Shown here: piece by piece, positions 5,764-13,137 of the stretch
Numbering within the stretch: position 1 is the first letter of the stretch
Layout of the letters: every line of letters begins with the position of its first letter
Assembly: GCA_003611875.1 (NCBI GenBank)
Contig: RAYY01000044.1
Location: forward strand, 1-35,694
DNA: 35,694 bases
Direction of reading: 5' to 3'
Origin: a bacterium D16-56
Lineage (GTDB): Bacteria > Bacillota > Clostridia > Lachnospirales > Lachnospiraceae
The notes under the pieces: generated by a model
Seen by the model: the letters and a program-made list of their open reading frames with translations, nothing else
Databases searched by the model: none
What the model was told of the DNA's origin: nothing
Program-made: the position numbers and the translations under genes

Positions 5764-5777
5764 TTTCCAGTTTTTCT

Positions 5778-8093
5778 TTAGTCAAAAGGTAGCGGCTCTT
5801 GCCCCTCGTACTCAACAAAATCTGTTTCCACCGTATAGCCCTTTACGATATTTTTAACGGTCTTGCCCTCCACCGTTCCGCTATTCGCAAATACGCCCTT
5901 AGTTTTCAGTTCTGCAAAAAAATTCGATTTGTTTTCACACCCAAAACCGTTATCATCACACCATTTCGTATAGGCTTCATAAACATCTTTTGCCTTGCTG
6001 TTCCTGCCAGTTTTAGCCAGACATTCATTGATGAAATTGCCTACCTTGTCGCTGTCCGTCCTGTAAGTGTCCGTAGCGGTCTGTACTGCTGCCGGGGGCT
6101 TCAATCCATCTCTACGGTATAACTGCAAGCCCTCAATGCACCAATTCAAGATGCCGGATAGTTCCTGTTTGTCCCTCAATCGGTTCTTTAGGTCTTTGTC
6201 TTGCTCCTGCAGCTCAAAATGTCGGTCAAAACTGATAACATTGATTCTGCCGGAACTGAAAACCGTATCATCTGTAATCGTTGGCAAAAAATTCGTATTT
6301 ACCACAAGTTTAAATTTTGGAATAAATGTTGTTTCTCTCTGATACAGATGCCTTGCTGTAATGCTATCCCTGCCTAACAGTGATTTTAATAAAGCTGTGT
6401 CAAATAACATTCGCTTTGGCGGCTCACTGGCATTACAGAACCTACACCCTGCCAATCGTGCTATATCTCCGCTTGCTTGTCGGCTATCAAGATTTTGTCT
6501 TACTGCCAGGCTCTCCGGCTTCATTGTTACCGCATAATCGCCCAACAGATGTATAAGTGTTTCGCAAAAAGTAGATTTTCCGTTTCGTGTGGTACTTCCA
6601 TAAAGGATAAAACAAGTTTCCTGCTCTGTGTTCCCTGTCAATGAAAGCCCTGCTATCTTTTGTAGATACGATATTTTCTCCTTATCGTCCTGCATGATTT
6701 CCAATAGAAATTTCTTCCATTCTCTGCAATCGGCAGCAGGATCATATTCAGCATTGCATATTTTTGAAAGAAGCATATCGGGGCTGTGGCTCAAAAATAC
6801 AGGCTCATTCCCGGATAAATCCAGTGTGCCGTTCTGCACATTCAAAAGATAATCATTCACATCTAACTGCTCATTGCTAAAAAAATATACATCTTTGCTG
6901 TCCTGTAACATATTGTTTCGGTTTCTGATGTTACACAATGCCGCTACTGCTTTGAGGTATTTACCCTCTGTATCAATGCCTACCGCATATCTGATAAGTA
7001 CATCTGACAGAATCTTTGCTGACGCTCTCGCAGACAAACCCTCAATATCATCAATCCACCGTTTACCGTCATACCGCATAAAATCTTTTCGTGACGGGTT
7101 ATATCTGTGCTTGTCCTTAAAAACATCCGCAAATAGTCGCCCGAAGCCCTTATCTGATGTTTCATACCTTTCAGCATGTAAATTCTTTAACACCTGTTCT
7201 AAGCGGCTGTCCTGCTGCCCCTGTGCCTTTATAGGGGTGTTGTGTTTCGCTACTCCCTCCATTACGGTTTCTTTAACGGTACTCTTATTGAGTGCATTTT
7301 CAATCAATGTTTGCAAATCTTCCTTTGTGTGTTTCTTCATATAATCACTAATATCACCCTTTTCTGGCACTTCTGGCGGTATAATCATGGTTGCAGTTCC
7401 TACCGTATTTAGTAATGCTGTAATACGCTCCGCATCTGCAATTCCAGCTCTGTCGTTATCGCCAAATACTGCAAATCTACCACCCTTTAAATATGGCAAT
7501 AACTCTTTTTTAAAAGTATTTGTACCTCCACAAGTGAAACTGATACAATCATTATTCCATAAGCATTTAGTATCTTTTTCTCCCTCCGTATAGCAAACAA
7601 GACTTTTCTTCTCAATGGCGTTCTTCACTTCCTTTAAATGTCCGTTACAGAAAACCGCATAAGTTGTATCAACTCCATCTGTTCCCTTTGTAACGTGTTC
7701 GCCATCTCTTATACCTCTTGGAAAACCCTGTTTTTCTTTGTCTTTCATGCGAAAATGTGAACATAAATATTTTTCTGTCACAAAATCGTACATTTTATAT
7801 TCATCTTCTGTATTGTAATAAAGAAACTTTTCAAATGGTGTAAACCCTCCGCTATCGGATTTATCCTGCCACAATCCAGCATCTTTCTTTAGTTGATGAT
7901 AAATACTTCCACACACAGAGCAATAACACATAGGCATCCCATTTCTTCCAATTTTCATAGAGGCACTTGGTAAATTATCATTGTGATAGAAACAGTTAAA
8001 AATAATACCGTTACCACTCCTTTTTACCTTACTACTGCGTGACCTTATGTATTGCTCTAATGCGGTTAATTCTTCTTGCCCTGTCATTCTCAT
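5778..8093 (-). CDS. Primase-helicase, TOPRIM plus SF3 (phage/plasmid P4-type)
   Basis: 771 residues, the replication protein of the element. An N-terminal CHC2-like zinc site (Cys34, His37, Cys58, Cys61) leads to a TOPRIM domain (EGEKD with Glu170; GDNDRAG with Asp212 and Asp214) that would synthesise primers. The second half has a D5-type region and a superfamily 3 helicase with Walker A GSTTRNGKST (about 500), the Walker B-like region and a sensor motif VVNTNFLP. A winged-helix C-terminus (about 690-740) ends it. Such fused enzymes start replication of P4-like satellites and plasmids. The ATG overlaps the previous stop (ATGA), so translation is coupled. The candidate origin lies just beyond its stop. 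Confidence 0.9.
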   Translation of the reverse strand: MRMTGQEELTALEQYIRSRSSKVKRSGNGIIFNCFYHNDNLPSASMKIGRNGMPMCYCSVCGSIYHQLKKDAGLWQDKSDSGGFTPFEKFLYYNTEDEYKMYDFVTEKYLCSHFRMKDKEKQGFPRGIRDGEHVTKGTDGVDTTYAVFCNGHLKEVKNAIEKKSLVCYTEGEKDTKCLWNNDCISFTCGGTNTFKKELLPYLKGGRFAVFGDNDRAGIADAERITALLNTVGTATMIIPPEVPEKGDISDYMKKHTKEDLQTLIENALNKSTVKETVMEGVAKHNTPIKAQGQQDSRLEQVLKNLHAERYETSDKGFGRLFADVFKDKHRYNPSRKDFMRYDGKRWIDDIEGLSARASAKILSDVLIRYAVGIDTEGKYLKAVAALCNIRNRNNMLQDSKDVYFFSNEQLDVNDYLLNVQNGTLDLSGNEPVFLSHSPDMLLSKICNAEYDPAADCREWKKFLLEIMQDDKEKISYLQKIAGLSLTGNTEQETCFILYGSTTRNGKSTFCETLIHLLGDYAVTMKPESLAVRQNLDSRQASGDIARLAGCRFCNASEPPKRMLFDTALLKSLLGRDSITARHLYQRETTFIPKFKLVVNTNFLPTITDDTVFSSGRINVISFDRHFELQEQDKDLKNRLRDKQELSGILNWCIEGLQLYRRDGLKPPAAVQTATDTYRTDSDKVGNFINECLAKTGRNSKAKDVYEAYTKWCDDNGFGCENKSNFFAELKTKGVFANSGTVEGKTVKNIVKGYTVETDFVEYEGQEPLPFD

Positions 8094-8284
8094 TCACAGC
8101 ACCCCATTTCTAACACATGGCGTATCTGCTCTGCTTCCTCGTCGATGGCATCCATTTCTTTCTGTGTGCATCTGTAAAAATATTCATCATCACTGTGTTC
8201 TGTCTGCAACTGTTCATATATCGCATACTTACGCCTCAACGCCTTTTGCTGCTTTTTCAATCGGTATCTTTTCAGAATATTCAT
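8090..8284 (-). CDS. Small coiled-coil protein, 64 residues
   Basis: Not recognised. A 64-residue highly charged helical peptide (MNILKRYRLKKQQKALRRKY...), basic in the first half and acidic in the second, ending GCCE. It overlaps both neighbours by four bases (ATGA), locking it into the operon from the two helix-turn-helix genes to the primase. Might be a primase accessory or a leader for coupling. Confidence 0.65.
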   Translation of the reverse strand: MNILKRYRLKKQQKALRRKYAIYEQLQTEHSDDEYFYRCTQKEMDAIDEEAEQIRHVLEMGCCE

Positions 8285-8493
8285 TTAGATACCTCGCTTT
8301 CTACAATCTTTATGCCTGTTTCCTGCATGAATTTATCTGCATAAATGATATATGTTTTTCGTTTGCTACCTCTTTTTCGGAAACTCATTCCCCATGAAAC
8401 AAGTTTATTGTCCAAAAGATAACGAATTGTTTGAGCATCCCGGTGTAAAGCTACCGCCACTTGTGCGACAGTTAAAACAGAAGTATCTTTCAT
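8281..8493 (-). CDS. Excisionase-like helix-turn-helix protein
   Basis: 70 residues with a MerR/excisionase-type winged helix: VLTVAQVAVALHRDAQTIRY is the helix-turn-helix (about 5-24), then a wing with SFRKRGSKRKTYII. Proteins of this form bend DNA at attachment sites to steer integrases to excision, or act as small regulators. It is the second gene of the leftward operon, divergent from repressor and integrase, the expected xis position in phage satellites. A transcription regulator role cannot be excluded. Confidence 0.7.
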   Translation of the reverse strand: MKDTSVLTVAQVAVALHRDAQTIRYLLDNKLVSWGMSFRKRGSKRKTYIIYADKFMQETGIKIVESEVSK

Positions 8494-8504
8494 AATGCCA
8501 CCAC

Positions 8505-8681
8505 CTATTCTGCCGCTAATTCGTCAATGATTTTCTTAATCTCTATTTTTCTATCTTCTGCTAACTCGTGCCTTAAAACTCTGGAAAATGCTGTTTCATG
8601 GGCATATCCTAAACGCTCCGATACTTCCCAAAGATTTACTTTGTGTTCTTTTGCATAATTTCTTACATCAATATTTTTCAC
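8505..8681 (-). CDS. Small helix-turn-helix regulator, 58 residues, GTG start
   Basis: First gene of the leftward operon and easily missed because it starts with GTG. GGAGG sits 7 bases upstream of the GTG at 8681; the frame ends with TAG at 8505-8507, 11 bases before the next gene. The product begins MKNIDVRNYAKEHKVNLWEV and contains a helix-turn-helix (about 10-40, NLWEVSERLGYAHETAFSRV, then LRHELAED). This pattern (AKEHxVxLWEVxERLG...LRxEL) is frequent in small proteins at the start of phage and element operons. It occupies the place of the str-like activator in phage satellites and may also act as a Cro-like repressor. Confidence 0.8.
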   Translation of the reverse strand: MKNIDVRNYAKEHKVNLWEVSERLGYAHETAFSRVLRHELAEDRKIEIKKIIDELAAE

Positions 8682-8708
8682 GTTTTTACCTCCAAAAAAA
8701 TAACAATA

Positions 8709-8725
8709 TCAATAGTTTCTATTGA
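8709..8725. promoter_or_regulatory. Operator: perfect inverted repeat in the divergent control region
   Basis: TCAATAG-TTT-CTATTGA is a perfect 7-bp inverted repeat with a 3-base centre. It overlaps the -35 box of the repressor promoter (8722-8727) and lies 28 bases upstream of the leftward operon's first start. It is the natural binding site for the repressor encoded at 8812-9606 or the small regulator at 8505-8681, acting as the switch between integrated and active states. Confidence 0.6.
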
Positions 8726-8750
8726 CTTCCGGTCGTCTTATGATTATAAT
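8722..8750 (+). promoter_or_regulatory. Promoter of repressor-integrase operon
   Basis: TTGACT (8722-8727), 17-base spacer, TATAAT (8745-8750), close to full consensus. Start expected near 8757, about 55 bases before the repressor start. The -35 box overlaps the operator, giving autoregulation. Confidence 0.75.
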
Positions 8751-8811
8751 AATAGCAACAGCAAAATGAAATTGCATTACATTTTTATTTCATTAATGGA
8801 GGTGCTTTGTA

Positions 8812-9606
8812 TTGAAATATGAAATTGATACTCATTTATTTTCACAAAAACTATCTTCCTTGTTAATGCAAAAGGATATGATAGATAAAAAAGGAAACCC
8901 CGACAAAATCGCTTTGTACAATCTTCTATGTCCTACAGATGCTATAACAGAAGATGATTGCAGAACTGACAGACAGTCCGTTACAGATAAAACACGCAAT
9001 ATCAGTAATTGGCTAAAGGGAAACAACTATCCTAAAAGAATTTCCGATGTTTTAGCCTTATGCAATGCTCTGGACTGTGATTTAGATTATTTTTTTACAA
9101 ATATGCCTGCACCTACTCATGACATAGAATTTATTTCAAAAGAAACTAATCTTTCTTGCGATGCTATCTTATATATACAGAACGCAACCGAATACGAGCA
9201 ACTAATACTTGATACCATATTAAAAAAAGAATATTTTGGGGATATTTGTTATGCAATTTACTCATATATGCAGACATACTATAAAGAATTTCAAATACAA
9301 GATGATAGTACCGAAAATGTAAAACTGCAAGATAAAGAAAAGATGGAGTTTGCAGAATACAGAGCAACGAAACATTTTTCAGATACTCTCATAAACAAAT
9401 TGGCTAACGATGAAGATATTAAAAAATACAACAAATATGAACATGATATGGAAATCTTACGACATGTCATATTAAGTGATGATTTCAGAAAAAGCATGGA
9501 GCAAGCCTCAAAAGAATTTGAAAAATTTAGGAAAAGTGGTAAAGGGGGATTTAATGATTTTATTGAATATTTAGAAAAAGAGAAAAATTCAGGCAAAACT
9601 ATCTAA
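8812..9606 (+). CDS. Phage-type repressor with XRE helix-turn-helix
   Basis: 264 residues. It starts with TTG at 8812, nine bases after GGAGG. The N-terminal 100 residues form an XRE-type DNA-binding domain in which a long insert (about 28-60) precedes RNISNWLKGNNYPKRISDVL and ALDCDLDYFF. The rest is helical and acidic with a Lys/Glu-rich tail and no LexA-type protease motif, so release from DNA would not be by RecA-driven self-cleavage. In satellites such Stl-like repressors are relieved by binding a helper phage protein; that would fit here and is inference. It is cotranscribed with the integrase 39 bases downstream. Confidence 0.82.
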   Translation: MKYEIDTHLFSQKLSSLLMQKDMIDKKGNPDKIALYNLLCPTDAITEDDCRTDRQSVTDKTRNISNWLKGNNYPKRISDVLALCNALDCDLDYFFTNMPAPTHDIEFISKETNLSCDAILYIQNATEYEQLILDTILKKEYFGDICYAIYSYMQTYYKEFQIQDDSTENVKLQDKEKMEFAEYRATKHFSDTLINKLANDEDIKKYNKYEHDMEILRHVILSDDFRKSMEQASKEFEKFRKSGKGGFNDFIEYLEKEKNSGKTI

Positions 9607-9645
9607 TTACTCTGGCTCTACATATTATAGAAAGGACGTGATTAA

Positions 9646-10842
9646 ATGGCTCTAATCAAATGCCCGGAATGCGGTAAAGATATTTCAGAATATGCCATTC
9701 AATGCGGTTATTGCTTTTATCCGTTAAAAGAAAAATCCGTTGATACTGCTGCACCCAGTCCAAAACCATCACGCATACGAAACGGTAAACCCTCCAGAAA
9801 TGGCAATGGTACAGGCTCTATCACACACGTTAAAGGCAACTTACGGAAACCCTTTAGGGTAACGGTTACTGTCGGCTGGAAGTATGACAATGAAAAAGGC
9901 AGAGTAAAGCAGATCAGAAAAAATATAGGGTACTTTGAAACAAGGGCAGATGCACAAATAGCACTTGCCAACTACATACAAAATCCCTATAACATTGATG
10001 CAAGCAAAATTACATTTGCAGAAATATTTGAGAAATGGAGTACAGAACATTTTCCTAATATCTCACAAAGTAATATACATGGATATAACGCCGCCTATAA
10101 ACTCTGTACTGATATACAATACATGGTATTTGCAGATATAAGGCTTTCCCATTTGCAAGGCATAGTTGACGATTGCGGCAAGAATTACCCAACGCTACGC
10201 AAATTAAAAGTTTTATTCAATGTTATGTATGGCTACGCAATGAAAAATGACGTATGCTCTAAAGATTATTCAGAATTTGTTGACATAAACAAATACAAAG
10301 ACCGTAACCCTAACAAAAACGAACATACCACTTTTAGCAAGGAAGAAATTAAAAAGCTATGGAATGTCGTAAACCATGATGAATATATGCAAATTCCACT
10401 TGTACTTATCTACACTGGTTTGCGTGTCGGAGAATTATGGAACTTAAGAACAGAAGATGTACATTTAGCAGACAGATATTTTGAAGTAACTAAGTCAAAA
10501 ACTGATGCCGGTGTCCGAACTGTACCGATTGCTGAAAAGATTACTCCATTCTTTGAACATTGGCTATCCAAACATACTGAATATGTTTTTACTAACAGAC
10601 AGGGCGGTCAGTTTAAAGACAGGAATTTTCGTGATAGTTATTGGCAGCCTACAATGGATTTACTGAATTTTGAACATAAGCCACATGATACCCGGCACAC
10701 CTGCATTTCTCTTTTAACGGCAAATGAGGTTGATGATAAAATTATCAGAAAAATTGTAGGTCATGCAGGAAAAACCGTTACAGAAACCGTCTATACGCAT
10801 CTTGAAATAGATTTGCTGATAGAAGCCATAAACAAAATTTAG
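9646..10842 (+). CDS. int: Tyrosine recombinase integrase with N-terminal zinc ribbon
   Basis: 398 residues, integrates and excises the element. An N-terminal zinc ribbon (Cys6, Cys9, Cys20, Cys23) precedes an arm-type DNA-binding domain (about 50-110, GTGSITHVKGNLRKPFRV...RADAQIALANYI) and a SAM-like core-binding domain (about 118-215). The catalytic domain shows Arg260 (TGLRVGEL), a lysine in TKSKTDAG, His347-x2-Arg350 (HDTRHT), His373 (GHAGK) and the nucleophile Tyr383 (TVYTH), so it is intact. AAAGGACG precedes the ATG. The zinc ribbon is an addition to the ordinary Tn916-like plan. The gene points to the junction with rpsI, as int does in phage satellites. Confidence 0.95.
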   Translation: MALIKCPECGKDISEYAIQCGYCFYPLKEKSVDTAAPSPKPSRIRNGKPSRNGNGTGSITHVKGNLRKPFRVTVTVGWKYDNEKGRVKQIRKNIGYFETRADAQIALANYIQNPYNIDASKITFAEIFEKWSTEHFPNISQSNIHGYNAAYKLCTDIQYMVFADIRLSHLQGIVDDCGKNYPTLRKLKVLFNVMYGYAMKNDVCSKDYSEFVDINKYKDRNPNKNEHTTFSKEEIKKLWNVVNHDEYMQIPLVLIYTGLRVGELWNLRTEDVHLADRYFEVTKSKTDAGVRTVPIAEKITPFFEHWLSKHTEYVFTNRQGGQFKDRNFRDSYWQPTMDLLNFEHKPHDTRHTCISLLTANEVDDKIIRKIVGHAGKTVTETVYTHLEIDLLIEAINKI

Positions 10843-10880
10843 GAAAGGAGTTGATACAGATTGATTGTAGCAATTAAAAA

Positions 10881-10911
10881 GGCTCTACAGTACCGCAAAT
10901 ACCATAGAGCC
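10881..10911 (-). terminator. Terminator-like hairpin pointing left
   Basis: GGCTCTA (10881-10887) pairs with TAGAGCC (10905-10911); inner GTA/TAC extends it. On the minus strand it is followed by TTTTTAATTG, so it fits a leftward transcript; on the plus strand no T-run follows. No minus-strand gene ends here, so it may end an antisense RNA over the integrase 3' region. Confidence 0.45.
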
Positions 10912-10944
10912 GCTACCCAGTAATAAGCCACTACGCAAATTAGA

Positions 10945-10973
10945 GGGAGTATGTTCATTGTAGCATACTTCCC
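10945..10973. repeat. Hairpin upstream of small genes
   Basis: GGGAGTATG (10945-10953) pairs with CATACTTCCC (10964-10973) with one bulged base and a 10-base loop. It precedes the ribosome binding site of the next small gene. Role unknown; could protect or regulate the message. Confidence 0.35.
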
Positions 10974-10998
10974 AACCAAAAAAAAGGAAGATTTTACG

Positions 10999-11169
10999 AT
11001 GAAGAAGATTAAGAATATGACCGACGCCGAAGCAAAGCAAGCCAGAGAATACCGCTGCAATATCGCAAGAATGGTATACGATATTGAAAGCCTTGATACT
11101 ATCGAAAGCATATACAGCTTTATCATGGGTATGTTATCGGCAGAGAAAGGCGGTGGCACTGATGAATAG
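10999..11169 (+). CDS. Small hypothetical protein, 56 residues
   Basis: Not recognised. Start chosen at the ATG at 10999, preceded by AAGGAAG; an upstream ATG at 10951 lies inside a hairpin and has no ribosome site. The product is helical and charged (MKKIKNMTDAEAKQAREYRC...), followed by IARMVYDIESLDTIESIYSF, which suggests a two-helix protein. It overlaps the next gene by 8 bases. Confidence 0.6.
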   Translation: MKKIKNMTDAEAKQAREYRCNIARMVYDIESLDTIESIYSFIMGMLSAEKGGGTDE

Positions 11170-11329
11170 AACTGACATAGCAAGAGCAATAGCCGAAGAT
11201 TTATTGAATAATGATGTACTGGACGAACACAATTTCTCTTATGATACTGCTGCCATTCTTGAATATGTCCAGAATATCATTTTAGAGCATTTAAAGGATT
11301 ATTCCTTATTGTCCGGCACAATATTATAA
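11162..11329 (+). CDS. Small hypothetical protein, 55 residues
   Basis: Not recognised. MNRTDIARAIAEDLLNNDVL begins a small acidic helical protein. The ATG overlaps the preceding stop region by 8 bases, showing coupling. Together with its partner it forms a tiny operon between integrase and the terminator at 11363-11400. Genes in this place in mobile elements are usually cargo or regulators. Confidence 0.6.
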   Translation: MNRTDIARAIAEDLLNNDVLDEHNFSYDTAAILEYVQNIILEHLKDYSLLSGTIL

Positions 11330-11362
11330 GCATAAGCAATAACCGTTACATAGAACCGTATT

Positions 11363-11400
11363 AAAGGGTGTCTGTAAAATGCAGATGCCCTTTTTACTTT
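11363..11400. terminator. Bidirectional terminator between convergent genes
   Basis: AAAGGGTGTCTG (11363-11374) pairs with CAGATGCCCTTT (11382-11393) with two wobble pairs and a 7-base loop, followed by TTTTACTTTTTA on the plus strand and, on the minus strand, a weaker AT-rich run. It separates the small plus-strand genes from the convergent minus-strand gene. Confidence 0.7.
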
Positions 11401-11801
11401 TTATGCGTTTTCCCAATAATCTGCCTTACTTCTGATGTTTTCATGCAATGTATGTTCCTGCTGCCCGTCACGTCATTTATATAGCCCTTTTTCAGATAGA
11501 TAAAATATCCCTCGTCTTTGGTATAGGACAAATCCTCTATCATTTCATAATATTTTCTTGGTACTTGCCACTTTTCAAGCATCCGTTCCTGTTCTGCATT
11601 AAAGCCCTGCTTCTTCTCTGCCATTCTGCTTGTGCCGTCCGCAAGGTCATTACACACAAGCATATAAAGGTATTCATTGACACTTGCCCCTATTTCAGAA
11701 CATATTTTCTTTATTCTGTCCTTTTCGCCTTTGGGAATAACAAAGTTTATTCTGTCATAATGCTCTTTAATATGCTGATTTTTATATGATGTTCGTGTCA
11801 T
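11394..11801 (-). CDS. Ribbon-helix-helix-like DNA-binding protein, 135 residues
   Basis: 135 residues. The N-terminal part (about 12-55: YDRINFVIPKGEKDRIKKI followed by EIGASVNEYLYMLV) fits an Arc/MetJ-type ribbon-helix-helix: a beta strand then two helices. The C-terminal half (KYYEMIEDLSYTKDEGYFIYLKKGYINDVTG) is beta-rich and unassigned. Such proteins control element genes or assist nicking in mobilisable elements; no relaxase is visible here, so a regulator is more likely. AGGGG precedes the ATG. Its upstream region shares the 12-mer ATAGCAAAGGGG with the sigma factor gene at the other side of the element. Confidence 0.7.
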   Translation of the reverse strand: MTRTSYKNQHIKEHYDRINFVIPKGEKDRIKKICSEIGASVNEYLYMLVCNDLADGTSRMAEKKQGFNAEQERMLEKWQVPRKYYEMIEDLSYTKDEGYFIYLKKGYINDVTGSRNIHCMKTSEVRQIIGKTHKK

Positions 11802-11953
11802 AGCTTCGCCCCTTTGCTATCTATGATTTTTTTGAGAACCTGCATAATAAGAAACATATCAAAACAGATTTAACTGCAAATTCCCTTGTTTACTGGCTTT
11901 TAAGCATTTTAGCAAAGTCTTACGCAAGACACAACACAGAAACTATATATAAA

Positions 11954-11986
11954 TGGTGCTGTACTGGTGTTGTAGTGGTGCTATAT
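11954..11986. repeat. Three 11-bp tandem repeats, probable integrase arm sites at the right end
   Basis: TGGTGCTGTAC (11954-11964), TGGTGTTGTAG (11965-11975) and TGGTGCTATAT (11976-11986) follow each other without gaps. They sit in the 297-base gap between the last element gene and rpsI, about 110 bases from the rpsI stop. Short direct repeats close to the crossover site are the usual arm-type binding sites of tyrosine integrases. The rest of 11802-12037 is AT-rich and shows no gene. Confidence 0.5.
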
Positions 11987-12037
11987 GGCAAAATTTATGA
12001 CGTTTTATAAAAATTATTGAACACTTAGAAAATAAAG

Positions 12038-12072
12038 AAAACCCCCGAAAATACTGGACTTCCGGGAGTTTT
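12038..12072. terminator. Terminator downstream of rpsI
   Basis: AAAACCCCCG (12038-12047) pairs with CGGGAGTTTT (12063-12072) with one mismatch, extended by further A-T pairs. On the minus strand it is followed by a T-rich run (TTTCTTTATTTTC). It ends the rplM-rpsI operon and on the plus strand blocks transcription from the element. Confidence 0.75.
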
Positions 12073-12098
12073 TAAAGCTTTTTGAAATTGTAGTAAAA

Positions 12099-12488
12099 TT
12101 ATCTCTTGCTGAACTGCGGAGCGCGACGGGCCGCTTTGAGGCCGTACTTCTTTCTCTCTTTCATACGCGGATCTCTGGTCAGGAAACCTGCCTTTTTCAG
12201 AATCGGACGAAAATCTCCGTCCACCTGCAGCAGGGCTCTGGAAATCCCGTGACGGATAGCGCCTGCCTGTCCGCTGAAACCGCCGCCTCGTACATTCACC
12301 TGCACATCATACTTGTCTGTGGTCTCTGTGGCAACCAGCGGCTGACGCACAATCACCTTCAAAGTCTCCAGACCCAGATACTCGTCAATATTTCTCTTAT
12401 TAATGGTAATCTTACCGGTTCCCGGAATCAGATATACTCTCGCAATGGATTTTTTTCTTCTGCCTGTTCCATAATACTTGTCTGCCAT
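12099..12488 (-). CDS. rpsI: Ribosomal protein S9 (uS9)
   Basis: 129 residues, full length. [16 protein letters not shown] at the N-terminus and the C-terminal RRAPQFSKR, whose final basic residues reach the P-site tRNA of the 30S subunit, are diagnostic. It follows rplM by 34 bases in the standard pair. The 3' end is intact, as expected when an element uses it as attachment site and restores the codons after integration. The integration junction is taken to lie close to this stop. Confidence 0.98.
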   Translation of the reverse strand: MADKYYGTGRRKKSIARVYLIPGTGKITINKRNIDEYLGLETLKVIVRQPLVATETTDKYDVQVNVRGGGFSGQAGAIRHGISRALLQVDGDFRPILKKAGFLTRDPRMKERKKYGLKAARRAPQFSKR

Positions 12489-12522
12489 GATAACTTAACT
12501 TCCTCCTTTCAGTACCTTTCGA

Positions 12523-12957
12523 TTAAAATTTGATTTCCAGGGCTTCCGGCTTCTGTGCAGCCTGCTCATGATCCGGGCCTGCATATACATGAAGCTTGGT
12601 TATCATGCTTCTACCTAAAGGTCCCTTCGGAAGCATCCCTTTCACGGCAAGCTCCACAACCCTCTCAGGTTTTTTCGCCATCATCTCTTTCAGGGTGGTT
12701 TCCCTCATACCGCCTACATATGCGGAATGGCTATAGTAAATCTTCTGATCCAGCTTTTTGCCGGTCACTTTAATCTTATCCGCATTTACCACAATCACAT
12801 AATCACCGCAGTCCATGTGAGGGGTAAAAGTTGGTTTATTCTTTCCTCTTAATACCTTTGCCACTTCTGAAGCCAAACGTCCTAAAGTACAGCCGGCAGC
12901 ATCTACAACATACCATTTTCTCTCAATCGTCGCCGGACTAGCCATAAAACTCTTCAT
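12523..12957 (-). CDS. rplM: Ribosomal protein L13 (uL13)
   Basis: 144 residues, usual length about 142-145. [19 protein letters not shown], then [18 protein letters not shown] and the signature [19 protein letters not shown] are present. It is an early-assembly 50S protein. AGGAGG stands 7 bases before the ATG. It heads the rplM-rpsI operon and has a 145-base leader that may carry the L13 autoregulatory structure known in Firmicutes. Confidence 0.98.
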   Translation of the reverse strand: MKSFMASPATIERKWYVVDAAGCTLGRLASEVAKVLRGKNKPTFTPHMDCGDYVIVVNADKIKVTGKKLDQKIYYSHSAYVGGMRETTLKEMMAKKPERVVELAVKGMLPKGPLGRSMITKLHVYAGPDHEQAAQKPEALEIKF

Positions 12958-13102
12958 TGGTCAACCTCCTGTTAAATTACCAGTCTTATCCCGCAGCAAA
13001 ACGCTGCAGACAAAATATAATCTTATTTTCAAATTTCTTAACAGTCGATGGCAAAATGCCTATTCCGGGGCTTTGGCTTCAGCATTTCCTTCAACATCGC
13101 AG
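12958..13102 (-). promoter_or_regulatory. 5' leader of rplM-rpsI, possible L13 leader element
   Basis: About 145 bases of untranslated leader between the predicted start and rplM. It includes a GCAGC-GTTTT-GCTGC hairpin (about 12992-13008) near the ribosome site. L13 leaders in low-GC Gram-positives bind L13 to shut down the operon. Position and length fit; the conserved secondary structure was not verified. Confidence 0.4.
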
Positions 13103-13108
13103 TTATTA

Positions 13109-13137
13109 ATTATATTACAGGAATGCACAGGTGTCAA
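13109..13137 (-). promoter_or_regulatory. Perfect consensus promoter of rplM-rpsI
   Basis: On the minus strand TTGACA (13137-13132), 17-base spacer, TATAAT (13114-13109). Start near 13102. It shows rplM-rpsI are transcribed independently of truA. Confidence 0.9.

Noticed and set aside
10839-11189. Minus-strand 116-codon frame
   Set aside because: Antisense to two small coupled plus-strand genes that have ribosome sites; hydrophobic look comes from reverse reading.
1-12000. Interpretation as a conjugative element
   Set aside because: No relaxase, coupling protein or type IV secretion gene within 12 kb; a primase-helicase, HNH and TerS fit a phage satellite better. The unseen left side could still change this.
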